A DNA stretch of 64,000 bases from Actinoplanes sp. NBC_00393 (GCF_036053395.1 NZ_CP107942.1:2198501-2262500); one strand, 5' to 3'. Positions 42,271-53,396 are shown, counted from the stretch's first letter. Notes: a model not told the origin generated them from the sequence alone. Program-made: numbers and translations.

Positions 42271-43121
42271 CCACCGCCACCCTCACCCGCGCCCGCTCGT
42301 TCGCCCTGCCGATCCGGCTGCCGAGGCTCGGAACGGTCCTGGCCCTGCTGGTCGTCGGCTTCGTGGTGATCGCCGCGCTGGCCCCGAGCCTGCTCACCGA
42401 CCGCAGCCCCACCGCGATCGATCTGCAGAACACGCTGCAAGCGCCGTCCTGGGCGCACCCGTTCGGCACCGACGACGCCGGCCGGGACCTGCTCACCCGG
42501 GTCATCTACGGCGCCCGCGAGTCCGTCGGACTGGGCCTCGGCGCCACCGCCCTGGCCTTCGTGATCGCCGTCCTGCTGGGCTTCACCGCAGCCCTGGCCG
42601 GTGGCCTGGTCGACGGCGTCATCGCCCGTGTCATCGAGGTGGCGTTCGCCTTCCCGACCCTGCTGCTGGCCCTGCTGGTGATTGCGATCCGCGGGCCGTC
42701 GCTGGCCACCTCGATCGTCGCGGTCGGGATCGGCTCGGCGCCCGGCTACGCCCGGATGGTCCGCGGTCAGGTGCTCGCGGTCCGCCAGTCCGGTTTCATC
42801 GAGGCCGCCGCGGCGCTCGGGCACCCGCGGTTCACCGTGATCCGCCGGCACCTGTTCCCGAACGCGATGCGCCCGCTCGTCGCCGTGGTCACCCTCGGTG
42901 TCGGGCAGTCGATCGTGTGGGCGTCCGGGCTGTCGTTCCTCGGGCTCGGCGTACCCCCGCCCAGCTCGGAATGGGGCGCGCTGCTCGACGCCGGCCGGCT
43001 GCACATCACCACGTCGTGGTGGCTGGAGATCCTGCCCGGCCTGGTGATCGTGCTGGTCGCGCTCTCGGTGACCGCGCTCGGGCGCACCCTGCAGAACCGA
43101 CTCCAAGGAGCATCCCGATGA
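42267..43121 (+). CDS. ABC transporter permease (DppC-like)
   Basis: 284 residues from ATG 42267 (4-bp overlap). N-terminal TMH (LGTVLALLVVGFVVIAALAPSLL), DLQNTLQAPSWAHPFGTDDAGRDLLTRVIYGARES, the DppC hallmark, and EAA loop AVRQSGFIEAAAALGHPRFTVIRRHLFPNAMRPLV. The open frame reaches further upstream inside the previous gene but is not coding there. It pairs with the DppB-like permease. Confidence 0.94.
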   Translation: MTTATLTRARSFALPIRLPRLGTVLALLVVGFVVIAALAPSLLTDRSPTAIDLQNTLQAPSWAHPFGTDDAGRDLLTRVIYGARESVGLGLGATALAFVIAVLLGFTAALAGGLVDGVIARVIEVAFAFPTLLLALLVIAIRGPSLATSIVAVGIGSAPGYARMVRGQVLAVRQSGFIEAAAALGHPRFTVIRRHLFPNAMRPLVAVVTLGVGQSIVWASGLSFLGLGVPPPSSEWGALLDAGRLHITTSWWLEILPGLVIVLVALSVTALGRTLQNRLQGASR

Positions 43122-44809
43122 CCACCGTGGACTTTGCCGAAGACCTCACGGACCAGCAGGCCGAGGCGCCGGGCGAAACCCTGCTGCGGGTGGACGACCT
43201 GCGGGTGGCGTTCGGCGACACCGAGGTCGTCAAGGGCATCTCGTTCACCGCGCGGGCCGGCAGCTGCCTGGCGATCGTGGGGGAGTCCGGGTCGGGCAAG
43301 AGCGTGACCGCCCGTACCCTCGTCGGGTTGACCGGGTCCCGGGCGCGCGTCGGCGCCGCCCGCATCGATCTGGCCGGCGCCGACCTGCTGAACACCTCGG
43401 AACGTGCCTGGCGCAGGATTCGCGGCGGCCGGATCGGGTTCGTGCTGCAGGACGCGCTCGTCTCGCTCGACCAGCTGCGCAGAGTCGGCGACGAGGTGGC
43501 CGAGCCGCTGCGGCTGCACGGCTGGGGGACGCGGGCGAGTCGCGCCGCCAAGGCGGTGGAACTGCTGCGCTCGGTCGGGGTGCCGGAACCGGAGGTCAGG
43601 GCGGCACAGCGGCCCTACGAGCTGTCCGGCGGGCTGCGGCAGCGGGCCCTGATCGCCTCGGCGATCGCCCTGGACCCGCCGCTCCTGATCGCCGACGAGC
43701 CGACCACCGCGCTGGACGTGACCGTGCAGGCGCAGGTACTCGACCTGCTCGACGATGCCAAGAGACGCGGCACGTCGATCATCCTGATCAGCCACGACCT
43801 GTCCGTGGTGGCCCGCATCGCCGACGACGTCGCGGTGATGCGCGACGGCGAGATCGTCGAGTACGGGACGGCGCGTCAGGTGCTGCACGATCCGCAGCAC
43901 GAGTACACGCGTACGCTGCTGGACGCCATCCCGTCCGAGCACACCCGCGGCACCCGGCTCACCGGCCCGGCCGTGCGGGACCGCCGGCCGGTCGACCGGG
44001 ACCGCCCGGTGCTGCAGGGCCGGCACCTGTCCAAGGTCTACCGCGGCCCGGACAAGGTGGACCGCACGGTCGTCGACGACGTGTCGTTCGAGCTGTTCGC
44101 CGGGGAGACGCTCGGCGTGGTCGGCGAGTCCGGCTCGGGCAAGACCACCCTGGCCCGGATGGCGCTGTCGATCCTGGACGCCACGGCCGGCGACGTCCTG
44201 CTGCACGGCGAACCGTGGTCGGCGCTGACCGCGGCCCAGCGGCGGCCGCTGCGCCGGCGGATCGGCGTGGTCTACCAGGACCCGCTCAGCTCCTTCGACC
44301 CACGCTGGAGCGTCGGCCGCATCCTGGCCGACGCGCTGTCGACCGCTGTGCAGCCGCCGAGCTCCGCCGACGAGACCCGGCGACGCTCGGTACGCCTGCT
44401 CGAACAGGTCGGCCTGCGCGCCCACCACCTGGCCGCGGCGCCGCTGCGGCTCTCCGGCGGCCAGCGTCAGCGGGTCGCGATCGCCCGGGCGCTGGCCCCG
44501 CAGCCGGAGGTCATCGTCTGCGACGAGCCGGCCTCCGCGCTGGACGTCTCGATCCAGGCGCAGGTGATCGACCTGCTCACCGACCTGCAGGACGAGCTCG
44601 GCGTCAGCTACCTGTTCATCTCCCACGACCTCGGCCTGATCCACCACGTCAGCGACCGGATCCTGGTCATGAAGGACGGGATCGCGGTCGAACACGGCGA
44701 CGCGGACGACGTGTTCGAACGCCCGCAGCACCCGTACACCCAGCGGCTGCTCACTGCCGTGCCGCGGCTGGCCTCAGCGTTCCCCTCCAGCAACGAGGTG
44801 ACAGCATGA
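43118..44809 (+). CDS. ABC transporter ATPase with two fused nucleotide-binding domains (DppD-DppF type)
   Basis: 563 residues from ATG 43118 (ATGA overlap with the permease, AAGGAG upstream). Two complete NBDs in one chain: the first has GESGSGKSVT, SGGLRQRALIA and LLIADEPTTALDVTVQ; the second has GESGSGKTTLARMAL, LSGGQRQRVAIARAL and VIVCDEPASALDVSIQ. Each is followed by the oligopeptide ATPase tail (PQHEYTRTLLDAIP, PQHPYTQRLLTAVP). The fusion is common in actinobacteria and replaces separate DppD and DppF. It powers the importer of this operon. Confidence 0.95.
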   Translation: MTTVDFAEDLTDQQAEAPGETLLRVDDLRVAFGDTEVVKGISFTARAGSCLAIVGESGSGKSVTARTLVGLTGSRARVGAARIDLAGADLLNTSERAWRRIRGGRIGFVLQDALVSLDQLRRVGDEVAEPLRLHGWGTRASRAAKAVELLRSVGVPEPEVRAAQRPYELSGGLRQRALIASAIALDPPLLIADEPTTALDVTVQAQVLDLLDDAKRRGTSIILISHDLSVVARIADDVAVMRDGEIVEYGTARQVLHDPQHEYTRTLLDAIPSEHTRGTRLTGPAVRDRRPVDRDRPVLQGRHLSKVYRGPDKVDRTVVDDVSFELFAGETLGVVGESGSGKTTLARMALSILDATAGDVLLHGEPWSALTAAQRRPLRRRIGVVYQDPLSSFDPRWSVGRILADALSTAVQPPSSADETRRRSVRLLEQVGLRAHHLAAAPLRLSGGQRQRVAIARALAPQPEVIVCDEPASALDVSIQAQVIDLLTDLQDELGVSYLFISHDLGLIHHVSDRILVMKDGIAVEHGDADDVFERPQHPYTQRLLTAVPRLASAFPSSNEVTA

Positions 44810-45312
44810 CAGCGCTTCGTACCAACCAGGACCTCGACCCGCGCCGGCTGCGTGAGGTGTTCGGCATCTTCCCCAGCGGGGTGGTCGCGGTCGCCGCGGT
44901 CGTCGACGGCCTGCCCGTCGGGCTGGCGGCCAGCTCGTTCACGTCGGTGAGCCTCGACCCGCCGCTCGTTTCGTTCTCCATCGCCAACGCCTCCAAGACG
45001 TGGCCCGACCTGCGCCGGGCCGGGCATGTCGGGGTGACGATCCTGGCCGACCACCACTCCGGGGTGGCCCGGCAACTGGCCGGGGCGGTCGACCGGCGCT
45101 TCGACGGGCTGGCGCTGACCGCGACCACCGACGGCGCGGTCACCCTCGATGACGGGCTGGCCCACTTCGACACCACCATCCACCAGGAGGTGATCGCGGG
45201 GGACCACACCATCGTGCTGCTGCGGTTGCACTCCGCCCGTCACGACGGCCAGCCTTCATCGTCGCCGCTCGTCTTCCACCGCAGCCGCTTCGGCCGCCTC
45301 CACGCCGGCTGA
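44806..45312 (+). CDS. Flavin reductase (FMN reductase family)
   Basis: 168 residues from ATG 44806 (ATGA overlap). Flavin reductase-like domain: REVFGIFPSGVVAVAAVVDGLPVGLAASSFTSVSLDPPLVSFSIANASKTW, then FDTTIHQEVIAGDHTIVLLRL. It supplies reduced FMN to the two monooxygenases of the operon, as DszD or NtaB do elsewhere. The stop codon falls inside the right arm of a REP-like palindrome. Confidence 0.94.
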   Translation: MTALRTNQDLDPRRLREVFGIFPSGVVAVAAVVDGLPVGLAASSFTSVSLDPPLVSFSIANASKTWPDLRRAGHVGVTILADHHSGVARQLAGAVDRRFDGLALTATTDGAVTLDDGLAHFDTTIHQEVIAGDHTIVLLRLHSARHDGQPSSSPLVFHRSRFGRLHAG

Positions 45313-45391
45313 CGCTCACGGTCGTTTCCCACTCGCGGAAACAGCCGTGAGCGCCAGCTGGTTTTGTCCGGCTGGCGCTCACGGTCGTTTC
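45306..45391. repeat. REP-like palindrome, second locus
   Basis: One arm (45306-45328, ggctgacgctcacggtcg...) overlaps the stop of the flavin reductase. A full hairpin follows: a 21-bp left arm at 45338-45358 and a 21-bp right arm at 45371-45391 that pair at 19 positions around a 12-base loop. The core GTGAGCGCCAGC/GCTGGCGCTCAC is the same as in the array at 24524-24690. Confidence 0.8.
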
Positions 45392-45406
45392 GCGGCCGGA
45401 GAAACA

Positions 45407-45580
45407 GCCGCCGATCACCGCCCCGGACGCGATCACCTTGCGCCAGCGGGTGTTCGGCTCGGCCGGGGTGGGCAGCAGCCGGTCCTCGACGAACGCGATG
45501 TGGTTGCGCCGGATCTGCGGCTGGTTGGGGTCGGCGGCGGCGAGCTCGTGCACGTCGTGCGGCAACGTGCGGTCGATGAT
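45407..45580 (-). pseudogene. Truncated coding remnant, unrecognised family
   Basis: In one minus-strand frame the 58 codons read IIDRTLPHDVHELAAADPNQ then PQIRRNHIAFVEDRLLPT and TRWRKVIASGAVIGG, a sequence that looks like a real protein's C-terminal part. It has no start, and downstream the frame runs into the REP-like element. Upstream it stops at the end of the redoxin gene. It is probably the tail of a gene cut off on one side by the redoxin gene and on the other by the repeat. No family is recognised. Confidence 0.4.
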
Positions 45581-45582
45581 TC

Positions 45583-46485
45583 TCAGCCGAAGGTGAACGC
45601 GTACGCCTCGGCGCCGGCCGCCCGGAAGGTGATCTGCAGGGTGCGCTCGCGGACCCGGTCGTGCTCGCGGACGAGCTGGTAGAGGCGGCTGTCGGTCAGC
45701 ACGCCGTGGCCGTCGGCGTCGACGTCGACCCCGTGTGACGGGCCGGGCGCCTCGCCGTCGACGAGCACCCGGAAGGGGATGGGCTCGCCCTTCGGGGAGG
45801 CGAGCACGAGGTGGGCGTCGCGAGCCTGGTAGCGGAAGGCGATGCGGGCGCCGGCCGTCCCGAGCGCGCAGTCGCCGGTGATCGTCCACCCGCCGTCCAG
45901 GGCCCACTGGTTGAAGCCGAGATAGGACGGGAACTGATAGGCGCGGGGATCAGCCTTCGCGCCGCCGAGGTACGTCTCCGGCGTACGCAGATGGTCCCAG
46001 TCCGCGGCTGCCTCGATGCCCGAACCGTCCACGGTGACCGGTTCGCGCTCGATGCCCAGCAACTGCTGGAGGGCGCGTTCGGACTGCTCGTAGCGGCCCT
46101 CGCCGAAGTGGAAGTCACGCAGAACCCCGTGCCGGTCGGCGAAGTAGAGCGCCGGCCAGTAGTGGTTGTCGAAGGCCCGCCAGATCGCGTAGTCGTTGTC
46201 GACCACCACCGGATAGTCGATCTCGCGTTCCTTCGTCGCCAGCCGCACCCGGTCCAGGTCGTGCTCGAAGCCGAACTCGGGCGTGTGCACGCCGATGACG
46301 ACCAGCCCGTCGTCGCTGTAGGCCTGCGACCAGGCGCGCACGTACGGCTCCTGGCGCAGCCAGTTGATGCAGGTGAAGGTCCAGAAGTTGACCAGTACGA
46401 CACGTCCGCCCAGGTCGGCGAGGCCGAGTGGCCCGGAGTTGAGCCACCCGGTCGCGCCGCTGAACGCGGGTAGATGCTCGCTCAT
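45583..46485 (-). CDS. Redoxin (thioredoxin-like, DipZ C-terminal type) lacking the second Cys
   Basis: 300 residues from ATG 46485. Thioredoxin-like domain with VLVNFWTFTCINWLRQEPYVRAWSQAY, GLVVIGVHTPEFGFE, DNDYAIWRAFDNHYWPALYFAD and a C-terminal beta-rich domain (LGFNQWALDGGWTI, EAYAFTFG). Where DipZ proteins have the redox motif CxxC, here the motif is C-I-N-W. A monothiol or peroxidatic mechanism is possible, or the protein may have lost disulphide activity. It lies four bases beyond the epoxide hydrolase stop, probably as the second gene of a pair. Confidence 0.88.
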   Translation of the reverse strand: MSEHLPAFSGATGWLNSGPLGLADLGGRVVLVNFWTFTCINWLRQEPYVRAWSQAYSDDGLVVIGVHTPEFGFEHDLDRVRLATKEREIDYPVVVDNDYAIWRAFDNHYWPALYFADRHGVLRDFHFGEGRYEQSERALQQLLGIEREPVTVDGSGIEAAADWDHLRTPETYLGGAKADPRAYQFPSYLGFNQWALDGGWTITGDCALGTAGARIAFRYQARDAHLVLASPKGEPIPFRVLVDGEAPGPSHGVDVDADGHGVLTDSRLYQLVREHDRVRERTLQITFRAAGAEAYAFTFG

Positions 46486-46489
46486 GACC

Positions 46490-47668
46490 TCACCGCAGCG
46501 AGCGGAGTCCGGTGCGGACCTCGTCGGTGAACAGCTCCGGCTGCTCCCAGGCCGCGAAGTGCCCACCCTTGCCGACCCGGTTGTAGTGGATCAGCTTGGG
46601 ATACGCCTGCTCGACCCAGCTGCGCGGCGGCAGGCTCATCTCGTCGGGGAAGACGCTGATCGCGGCCGGCACGGTGACACCCTTGGCGGCGAAGAACAAG
46701 AACTTGTTCTCCCAGTACAGGCGGGCGGCGGACAGAGCGGTGTTGGTCAGCCAGAACAGGGTGACGTTGTCCAGCACGTCGTCCGGGCTGAGTCCCTCGG
46801 GCGCGCCGTCGATCGAGCGGGCGATCATCTCGTGGCTCGCCGGGTCGTGGTCGATCATCCAGGCGGCCAGCGCCACCGGGGAGTCGGCGAAACCGGTCAG
46901 GGTCTGCGGGCGGTCGCCCATCTCGTAGGCGTACGCGACGTGGCGGTAGGAGTAGACCAGCCGCTCGTACGCGCGTTGCTCCTCCTCGGTGAGCCCGGCC
47001 GGCGCCGGGCTGCCGGCGATGGCGGCCCGCTCGACGTCCGGTGGGGTGGCCCCGGCCATGTTGGTGTGGATGCCGAGCAGCTCCGGCGGCGCCTGCACAC
47101 CCATCAGGTCGGTGACGACGGCGCCCCAGTCACCGCCCTGCGCCGCGAAGTACTGGTAGCCCAGCCGGCGCATCAGCTCGGTCCAGGCCCGCGCCATCCG
47201 GTCCGGTCCCCAGCCGGTGGTGGTCGGGTGGCCGGAGAAGCCGTACCCGGCCATCGACGGGATCACCAGGTGGAACGCGTCGGAGGCGGGAGCGCCGTAC
47301 GCGGTCGGGTCGGTCAGCGGCCCGATGATCTTCAGCTGTTCGATGACCGAGCCCGGCCAGCCGTGCGTGACGATCAATGGCAGCGCGTCCTCGTGCCGCG
47401 AGCGGACGTGCATGAAGTGGATGTCGAGGCCGTCGATCTCGGTGATGAACTGCGGATAGCTGTTCAGTCGCGCCTCGACCCGGCGCCAGTCGTAGCCGGA
47501 CGCCCAGTGCCGGGCGAGTTTCTGGATGGTGTCCAGGCGCACCCCCTGCGAGGTGTCGCCGACGGTCTCCCGGTCGGGCCATCGGGTCGCCTGGATGCGC
47601 GACCGCAGTTCCTCGAGCTCCTTCTCCGGGAACTCGACCGTGAACGGCCGCAATGTGGTGTCGGACAT
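46490..47668 (-). CDS. Epoxide hydrolase (EHN-domain alpha/beta hydrolase)
   Basis: 392 residues from ATG 47668 with GGGAGG five bases upstream. N-terminal EHN domain (LRPFTVEFPEKELEELRSRI, TRWPD), HGWPGS oxyanion-hole motif, nucleophile Asp in FAAQGGDWGAVVT, and the catalytic His in GKGGHFAAWEQPE. This is the microsomal-type epoxide hydrolase build, which converts epoxides to diols by way of an ester intermediate on the Asp. It is cytoplasmic. It may co-operate with the monooxygenases nearby, but only position suggests this. Confidence 0.9.
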   Translation of the reverse strand: MSDTTLRPFTVEFPEKELEELRSRIQATRWPDRETVGDTSQGVRLDTIQKLARHWASGYDWRRVEARLNSYPQFITEIDGLDIHFMHVRSRHEDALPLIVTHGWPGSVIEQLKIIGPLTDPTAYGAPASDAFHLVIPSMAGYGFSGHPTTTGWGPDRMARAWTELMRRLGYQYFAAQGGDWGAVVTDLMGVQAPPELLGIHTNMAGATPPDVERAAIAGSPAPAGLTEEEQRAYERLVYSYRHVAYAYEMGDRPQTLTGFADSPVALAAWMIDHDPASHEMIARSIDGAPEGLSPDDVLDNVTLFWLTNTALSAARLYWENKFLFFAAKGVTVPAAISVFPDEMSLPPRSWVEQAYPKLIHYNRVGKGGHFAAWEQPELFTDEVRTGLRSLR

Positions 47669-47764
47669 GAGAGCCTCCCGTGCGGGATCGATGCCCACCG
47701 AAAGTAGCGAGCCGCGCACCCTCTGCACATCGCACGTTATGGGCGATAGGTACACGCATCGGAA

Positions 47765-47801
47765 GAGCCCCGGCCGATCCGTGACGGATCGACCGGGGCT
47801 C
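47765..47801. terminator. Strong hairpin after katG
   Basis: A nearly perfect 18-bp stem, from GAGCCCCGG (47765-47773) paired with CCGGGGCTC (47793-47801), and inside it CGATCCGT with ACGGATCG. It lies 14 bases beyond the katG stop on the minus strand. There is no T tract, as is usual for high-GC actinobacteria. Confidence 0.7.
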
Positions 47802-47815
47802 GCCGGTGTGGAGGA

Positions 47816-50493
<2,678 letters not shown>

Positions 50494-50591
50494 AGGGGGA
50501 ACCTTAGACCCCTAATCTGGAACTGATCAAGTTTTGGTGTCGCATGTCGCCGTTAAAGCTTTCTTATGGAAGACCTCGTTACGGTCCTGCC

Positions 50592-50981
50592 GTGCTCAAG
50601 TTTGACCTGCTCGCCGGCCGACGGCTCGAGACCGTCCGGCTCGGCCACGCCATCATCCTGGGCTTCACCGGCGGCCACGAGCTGCTGATCGAAGCCGACG
50701 CCCATCTCGACGGACCCGGCGGGCGCATCGACGTGGTGCCCGGCGACGACCCGTCGGACGCCGTCGCCACCCTGCTCGGTGACGTGGTCCGCTCCGCGTA
50801 CACCCGGGACACCGGGGAACTCGAGATCATCTTTGACAGTGGGTGGCGGCTGCTCGTGGACGCCGACGCCGACGTCGAGTCCTGGGCGGTCGCCGGCCCG
50901 GACGGGGTCCTGATCGTCTGCGTGGCCCGGGGCGAGGTCGCGGTGTGGGGCCGGCCCGGCAGTCAGCGTGCCACCGCGTAG
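50592..50981 (+). CDS. Small hypothetical protein (DUF6188-like)
   Basis: About 129 residues if GTG 50592 is the start; an upstream frame from 50544 adds 16 codons of low plausibility. Pattern LKFDLLAGRRLETVRLGHAIILGFTGGHELLIEADAHL, followed by FDSGWRLLVDADADVESWAVAGPDG, agrees with DUF6188 proteins, a small beta-rich family found near the WD/PH-type. No catalytic residues are visible. Its end overlaps the convergent diguanylate-cyclase gene by 19 bases. Confidence 0.65.
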   Translation: MLKFDLLAGRRLETVRLGHAIILGFTGGHELLIEADAHLDGPGGRIDVVPGDDPSDAVATLLGDVVRSAYTRDTGELEIIFDSGWRLLVDADADVESWAVAGPDGVLIVCVARGEVAVWGRPGSQRATA

Positions 50982-52504
50982 GTGCCTTTGCCGTCGCGCT
51001 TCACCGCGTACATCGCGTGGTCTGCCTCGCGCAGCAGCGCGTCGCCGTCCATGGCCGGATCGCCGGCGATGGCGATCCCGAGGCTGGCGCCCACCTGAGC
51101 GGTGTCGCCGCCCGGGATCGCCACCGGCGCCTCGATCACCTTGACCATGCGGGCGGCGATGCCTCCGGGGTCGTCGTCCGTGCCGGGATGCAGCAGGACG
51201 GCGAACTCGTCGCCGCCGAACCGGGCGACCGTGTCGCTTTCGCGCACGCACGCCTTCAGCCGCCGGCCGACCTCGCGCAGCAGCACGTCACCGGCCGCGT
51301 GTCCCCACTTGTCGTTGACCTGCTTGAAACCGTCCAGGTCGATGATCATCACGACCACCGGGCCGGCCGCGGTCAGGGCGGCGGTCAGGCGTTCGGCGTA
51401 CAGCGAGCGGTTGGGCAGGCCGGTCAGCGCGTCGTGGAAGGCGTGGTGCTGCAGGCGGGCGGCCAGGGCGTCACGTTCGGTCAGCAGGACCCGCAGGCCC
51501 TCCTGGGACTCGTTGAGCTCCTGCACCTTGACGTCCAGTTCCTCCAGCAGGCGCGCGTTGTCGCGGAACGCGGTGAGCTGGCGGTGCACGACCAGCAGGG
51601 TGCTGATGGCCGTGCCGGCCAGGGCGATCGGTACGGTCGACGAGTCCTGCCGCACGACGGCGATCGCCAGCAGCAGATAGGTGACCGCGATCGCCCCGTA
51701 CGGAAGAAGGCTGTAGGGCTTGCGCCGCCGCGGCTGAAGGATCCCCGGCTCGCCGGCGAGCTGCACCTGATTGACCCGCAACGCGATGGTGAGCAGCGCG
51801 TGCGCCGCGATCGTGCAGATCAGGAACCAGTGCAGCCGTCCGTCGCCGAGCCCGTCGCGCCCGATGGCGTCGGCGGCTGTCTTGAACGCCGCCCCGCCCG
51901 CCGCGATCAGGCCGCACGCCCGGGTGAACGGCGCGGTGCCGGACATGACGAGTTTCGCCACCACGAACACGCACAGCAGGATGATCACGGGGCTGACCAG
52001 CGCGGGCGCCGACATGTCGAGGATCGCGCCGGGCCGGTTCGGCACCACCAGATGCCAGCCGACCACGGCGGCGGCCACCATCACCGTGGCCACGTCCATC
52101 CAGAACCGGGACCGTTCGCGCCGCGAGCCGAACCCCAGCGGGACGGTCAGCAGAGCGACCATCATGACGGCGCTGCCGAGCGCCAGGGCGATCTGCTGGG
52201 CTTGCCCACCGGTCGCCGCGACGGCGGCCCCCGGATCCCTGGCGGCGGTGATGATCTGGGCGACGTCACCGAGCAGGTAAATACCGGCGCCGCCGGCCAC
52301 CGCGCGCCAGAACCGGCGCGCCCAGGCGGGCAGGTCAGGGATGCCGGACGTGGACCACGCCACCGCGATCGTGCACCCGTGGACGGCCGCGATCAGGACC
52401 CAGGCGGCCACCACGAGGTCTGCTGCGAACAGCGTGATCAGGACGACGAGGCCGGCCAGCAGGCCGGCGGTTGCTCGCCATCGGCGCTTCCGGGTCCCAT
52501 CCAT
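50963..52504 (-). CDS. Diguanylate cyclase, membrane-anchored (GGDEF)
   Basis: 513 residues. The N-terminal half has about nine membrane helices (LLAGLVVLITLFAADLVVAAWVLIAAV and others), a 7TM/MASE-like sensory region. A coiled-coil linker (LLEELDVKVQELNESQEGLRVLL) leads to a GGDEF domain with RFGGDEFAVLLHPG intact and the inhibitory site RESD five residues upstream. It should make cyclic di-GMP and be product-inhibited. No EAL domain is seen. The TetR start follows 30 bases upstream on the same strand. Confidence 0.92.
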   Translation of the reverse strand: MDGTRKRRWRATAGLLAGLVVLITLFAADLVVAAWVLIAAVHGCTIAVAWSTSGIPDLPAWARRFWRAVAGGAGIYLLGDVAQIITAARDPGAAVAATGGQAQQIALALGSAVMMVALLTVPLGFGSRRERSRFWMDVATVMVAAAVVGWHLVVPNRPGAILDMSAPALVSPVIILLCVFVVAKLVMSGTAPFTRACGLIAAGGAAFKTAADAIGRDGLGDGRLHWFLICTIAAHALLTIALRVNQVQLAGEPGILQPRRRKPYSLLPYGAIAVTYLLLAIAVVRQDSSTVPIALAGTAISTLLVVHRQLTAFRDNARLLEELDVKVQELNESQEGLRVLLTERDALAARLQHHAFHDALTGLPNRSLYAERLTAALTAAGPVVVMIIDLDGFKQVNDKWGHAAGDVLLREVGRRLKACVRESDTVARFGGDEFAVLLHPGTDDDPGGIAARMVKVIEAPVAIPGGDTAQVGASLGIAIAGDPAMDGDALLREADHAMYAVKRDGKGTYAVAR

Positions 52505-52535
52505 CTAGGTCCTGATCGGCAGCACTGCGCGTCAC

Positions 52536-53249
52536 CTAATGAAAAGGCTCCAGCATCGGGGTGAGGAACTTGAGGGCGACGTCGCGCAGTTGGCCGGCGT
52601 CGTCGAGGTCGATGACGAAGCTCGGGGTGACGAGGAACGAGCAGCACAGCCGGGTCATCAGCTCGGCCACCAACTCCACGTCGACCGCCGCGGAGATGTT
52701 ACCGGCCTGCTGCTCCTTGCGCAGCTGTCCGGCGACGAACCTTTGCACCGTGCCCATCGTCTGCCCGCCGTCGGCGATCAGCGACGGGATGATCATGTCG
52801 GGTTCGACCGCCATCAATCCGCCGATCAACGGGTTGTTGCGGATCACCTGCAGCGAGCTGACGAAGCCGAGCACCACCCGGTCGGCAGCCGTACGGGCCT
52901 GCTGGATGTCGATCTGGAACTGGTCGAAGTAGCGCCGGAACTCGCGCCGGACCACCTGCTTGACCAGCACCTCCTTGGTGGCGAAACGCCGATAGGCGGT
53001 GATCCGGGAGACGCCCGCCCGGCGGGCCACGTCGCCCATCGTGGAGCGCCGGATGCCGATCCGGCAGAACTGGACGTACGCGGCGTCGAGCAGCCGCGTC
53101 GTGACGTCGTCGCCGGGCTCGTCACCGCCCTCGTCGTCGGGACCCGAGCCCTCGAGCGCCTCGGCGAGCGCCTGGGCCAGCAGCGAGTCGGAACCGGGCA
53201 CGGCGTCGAGCACCGGCAGCAGTGGTTCCCCGCGGGGTGTGCCAGCCAT
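52536..53249 (-). CDS. TetR-family regulator of the rubber-oxygenase operon (LcpR-like)
   Basis: 237 residues from ATG 53249 (upstream frame continues to 53324, MAGTPRG fits best). An acidic flexible N-terminus is followed by TTRLLDAAYVQFCRIGIRRSTMGDVARRAGVSRITAYRRFATKEVLVKQV, the TetR helix-turn-helix. The C-terminal domain binds a ligand unknown. It is divergent from the lcp pair, and a 35-bp palindrome lies in the 147-base gap. In Gordonia polyisoprenivorans and Streptomyces a TetR regulator (LcpR) acts in this place. Confidence 0.88.
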   Translation of the reverse strand: MAGTPRGEPLLPVLDAVPGSDSLLAQALAEALEGSGPDDEGGDEPGDDVTTRLLDAAYVQFCRIGIRRSTMGDVARRAGVSRITAYRRFATKEVLVKQVVRREFRRYFDQFQIDIQQARTAADRVVLGFVSSLQVIRNNPLIGGLMAVEPDMIIPSLIADGGQTMGTVQRFVAGQLRKEQQAGNISAAVDVELVAELMTRLCCSFLVTPSFVIDLDDAGQLRDVALKFLTPMLEPFH

Positions 53250-53340
53250 CAGCGTCCTCTCCGATTTTTCACACCGTACCAAGGGTCGAAGACATCGATG
53301 AACGTCTCTTGTGATCACTGCCACACTATGCTCTCATGGC

Positions 53341-53375
53341 TGATACATCCAAGCACTAAGTGTTTCACCGTATCA
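53341..53375. promoter_or_regulatory. Composite palindrome, likely LcpR operator
   Basis: TGATAC (53341-53346) and GTATCA (53370-53375) are perfect inverted arms. Inside them AAGCACT-A-AGTGTTT (53351-53365) is a second near-perfect palindrome with the same centre at 53358. Candidate -10 TATGCT (53327-53332) would place transcription start at about 53339, so the operator lies at +1 to +35 of the lcp transcript. Confidence 0.65.
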
Positions 53376-53396
53376 ACCTCGGTGGAGGAGCGAAGC

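Noticed and set aside
46490..47668. Epoxide hydrolase as part of the furA-katG stress operon
   Set aside because: A strong hairpin at 47765-47801 separates them, and the epoxide hydrolase has its own ribosome site and start.
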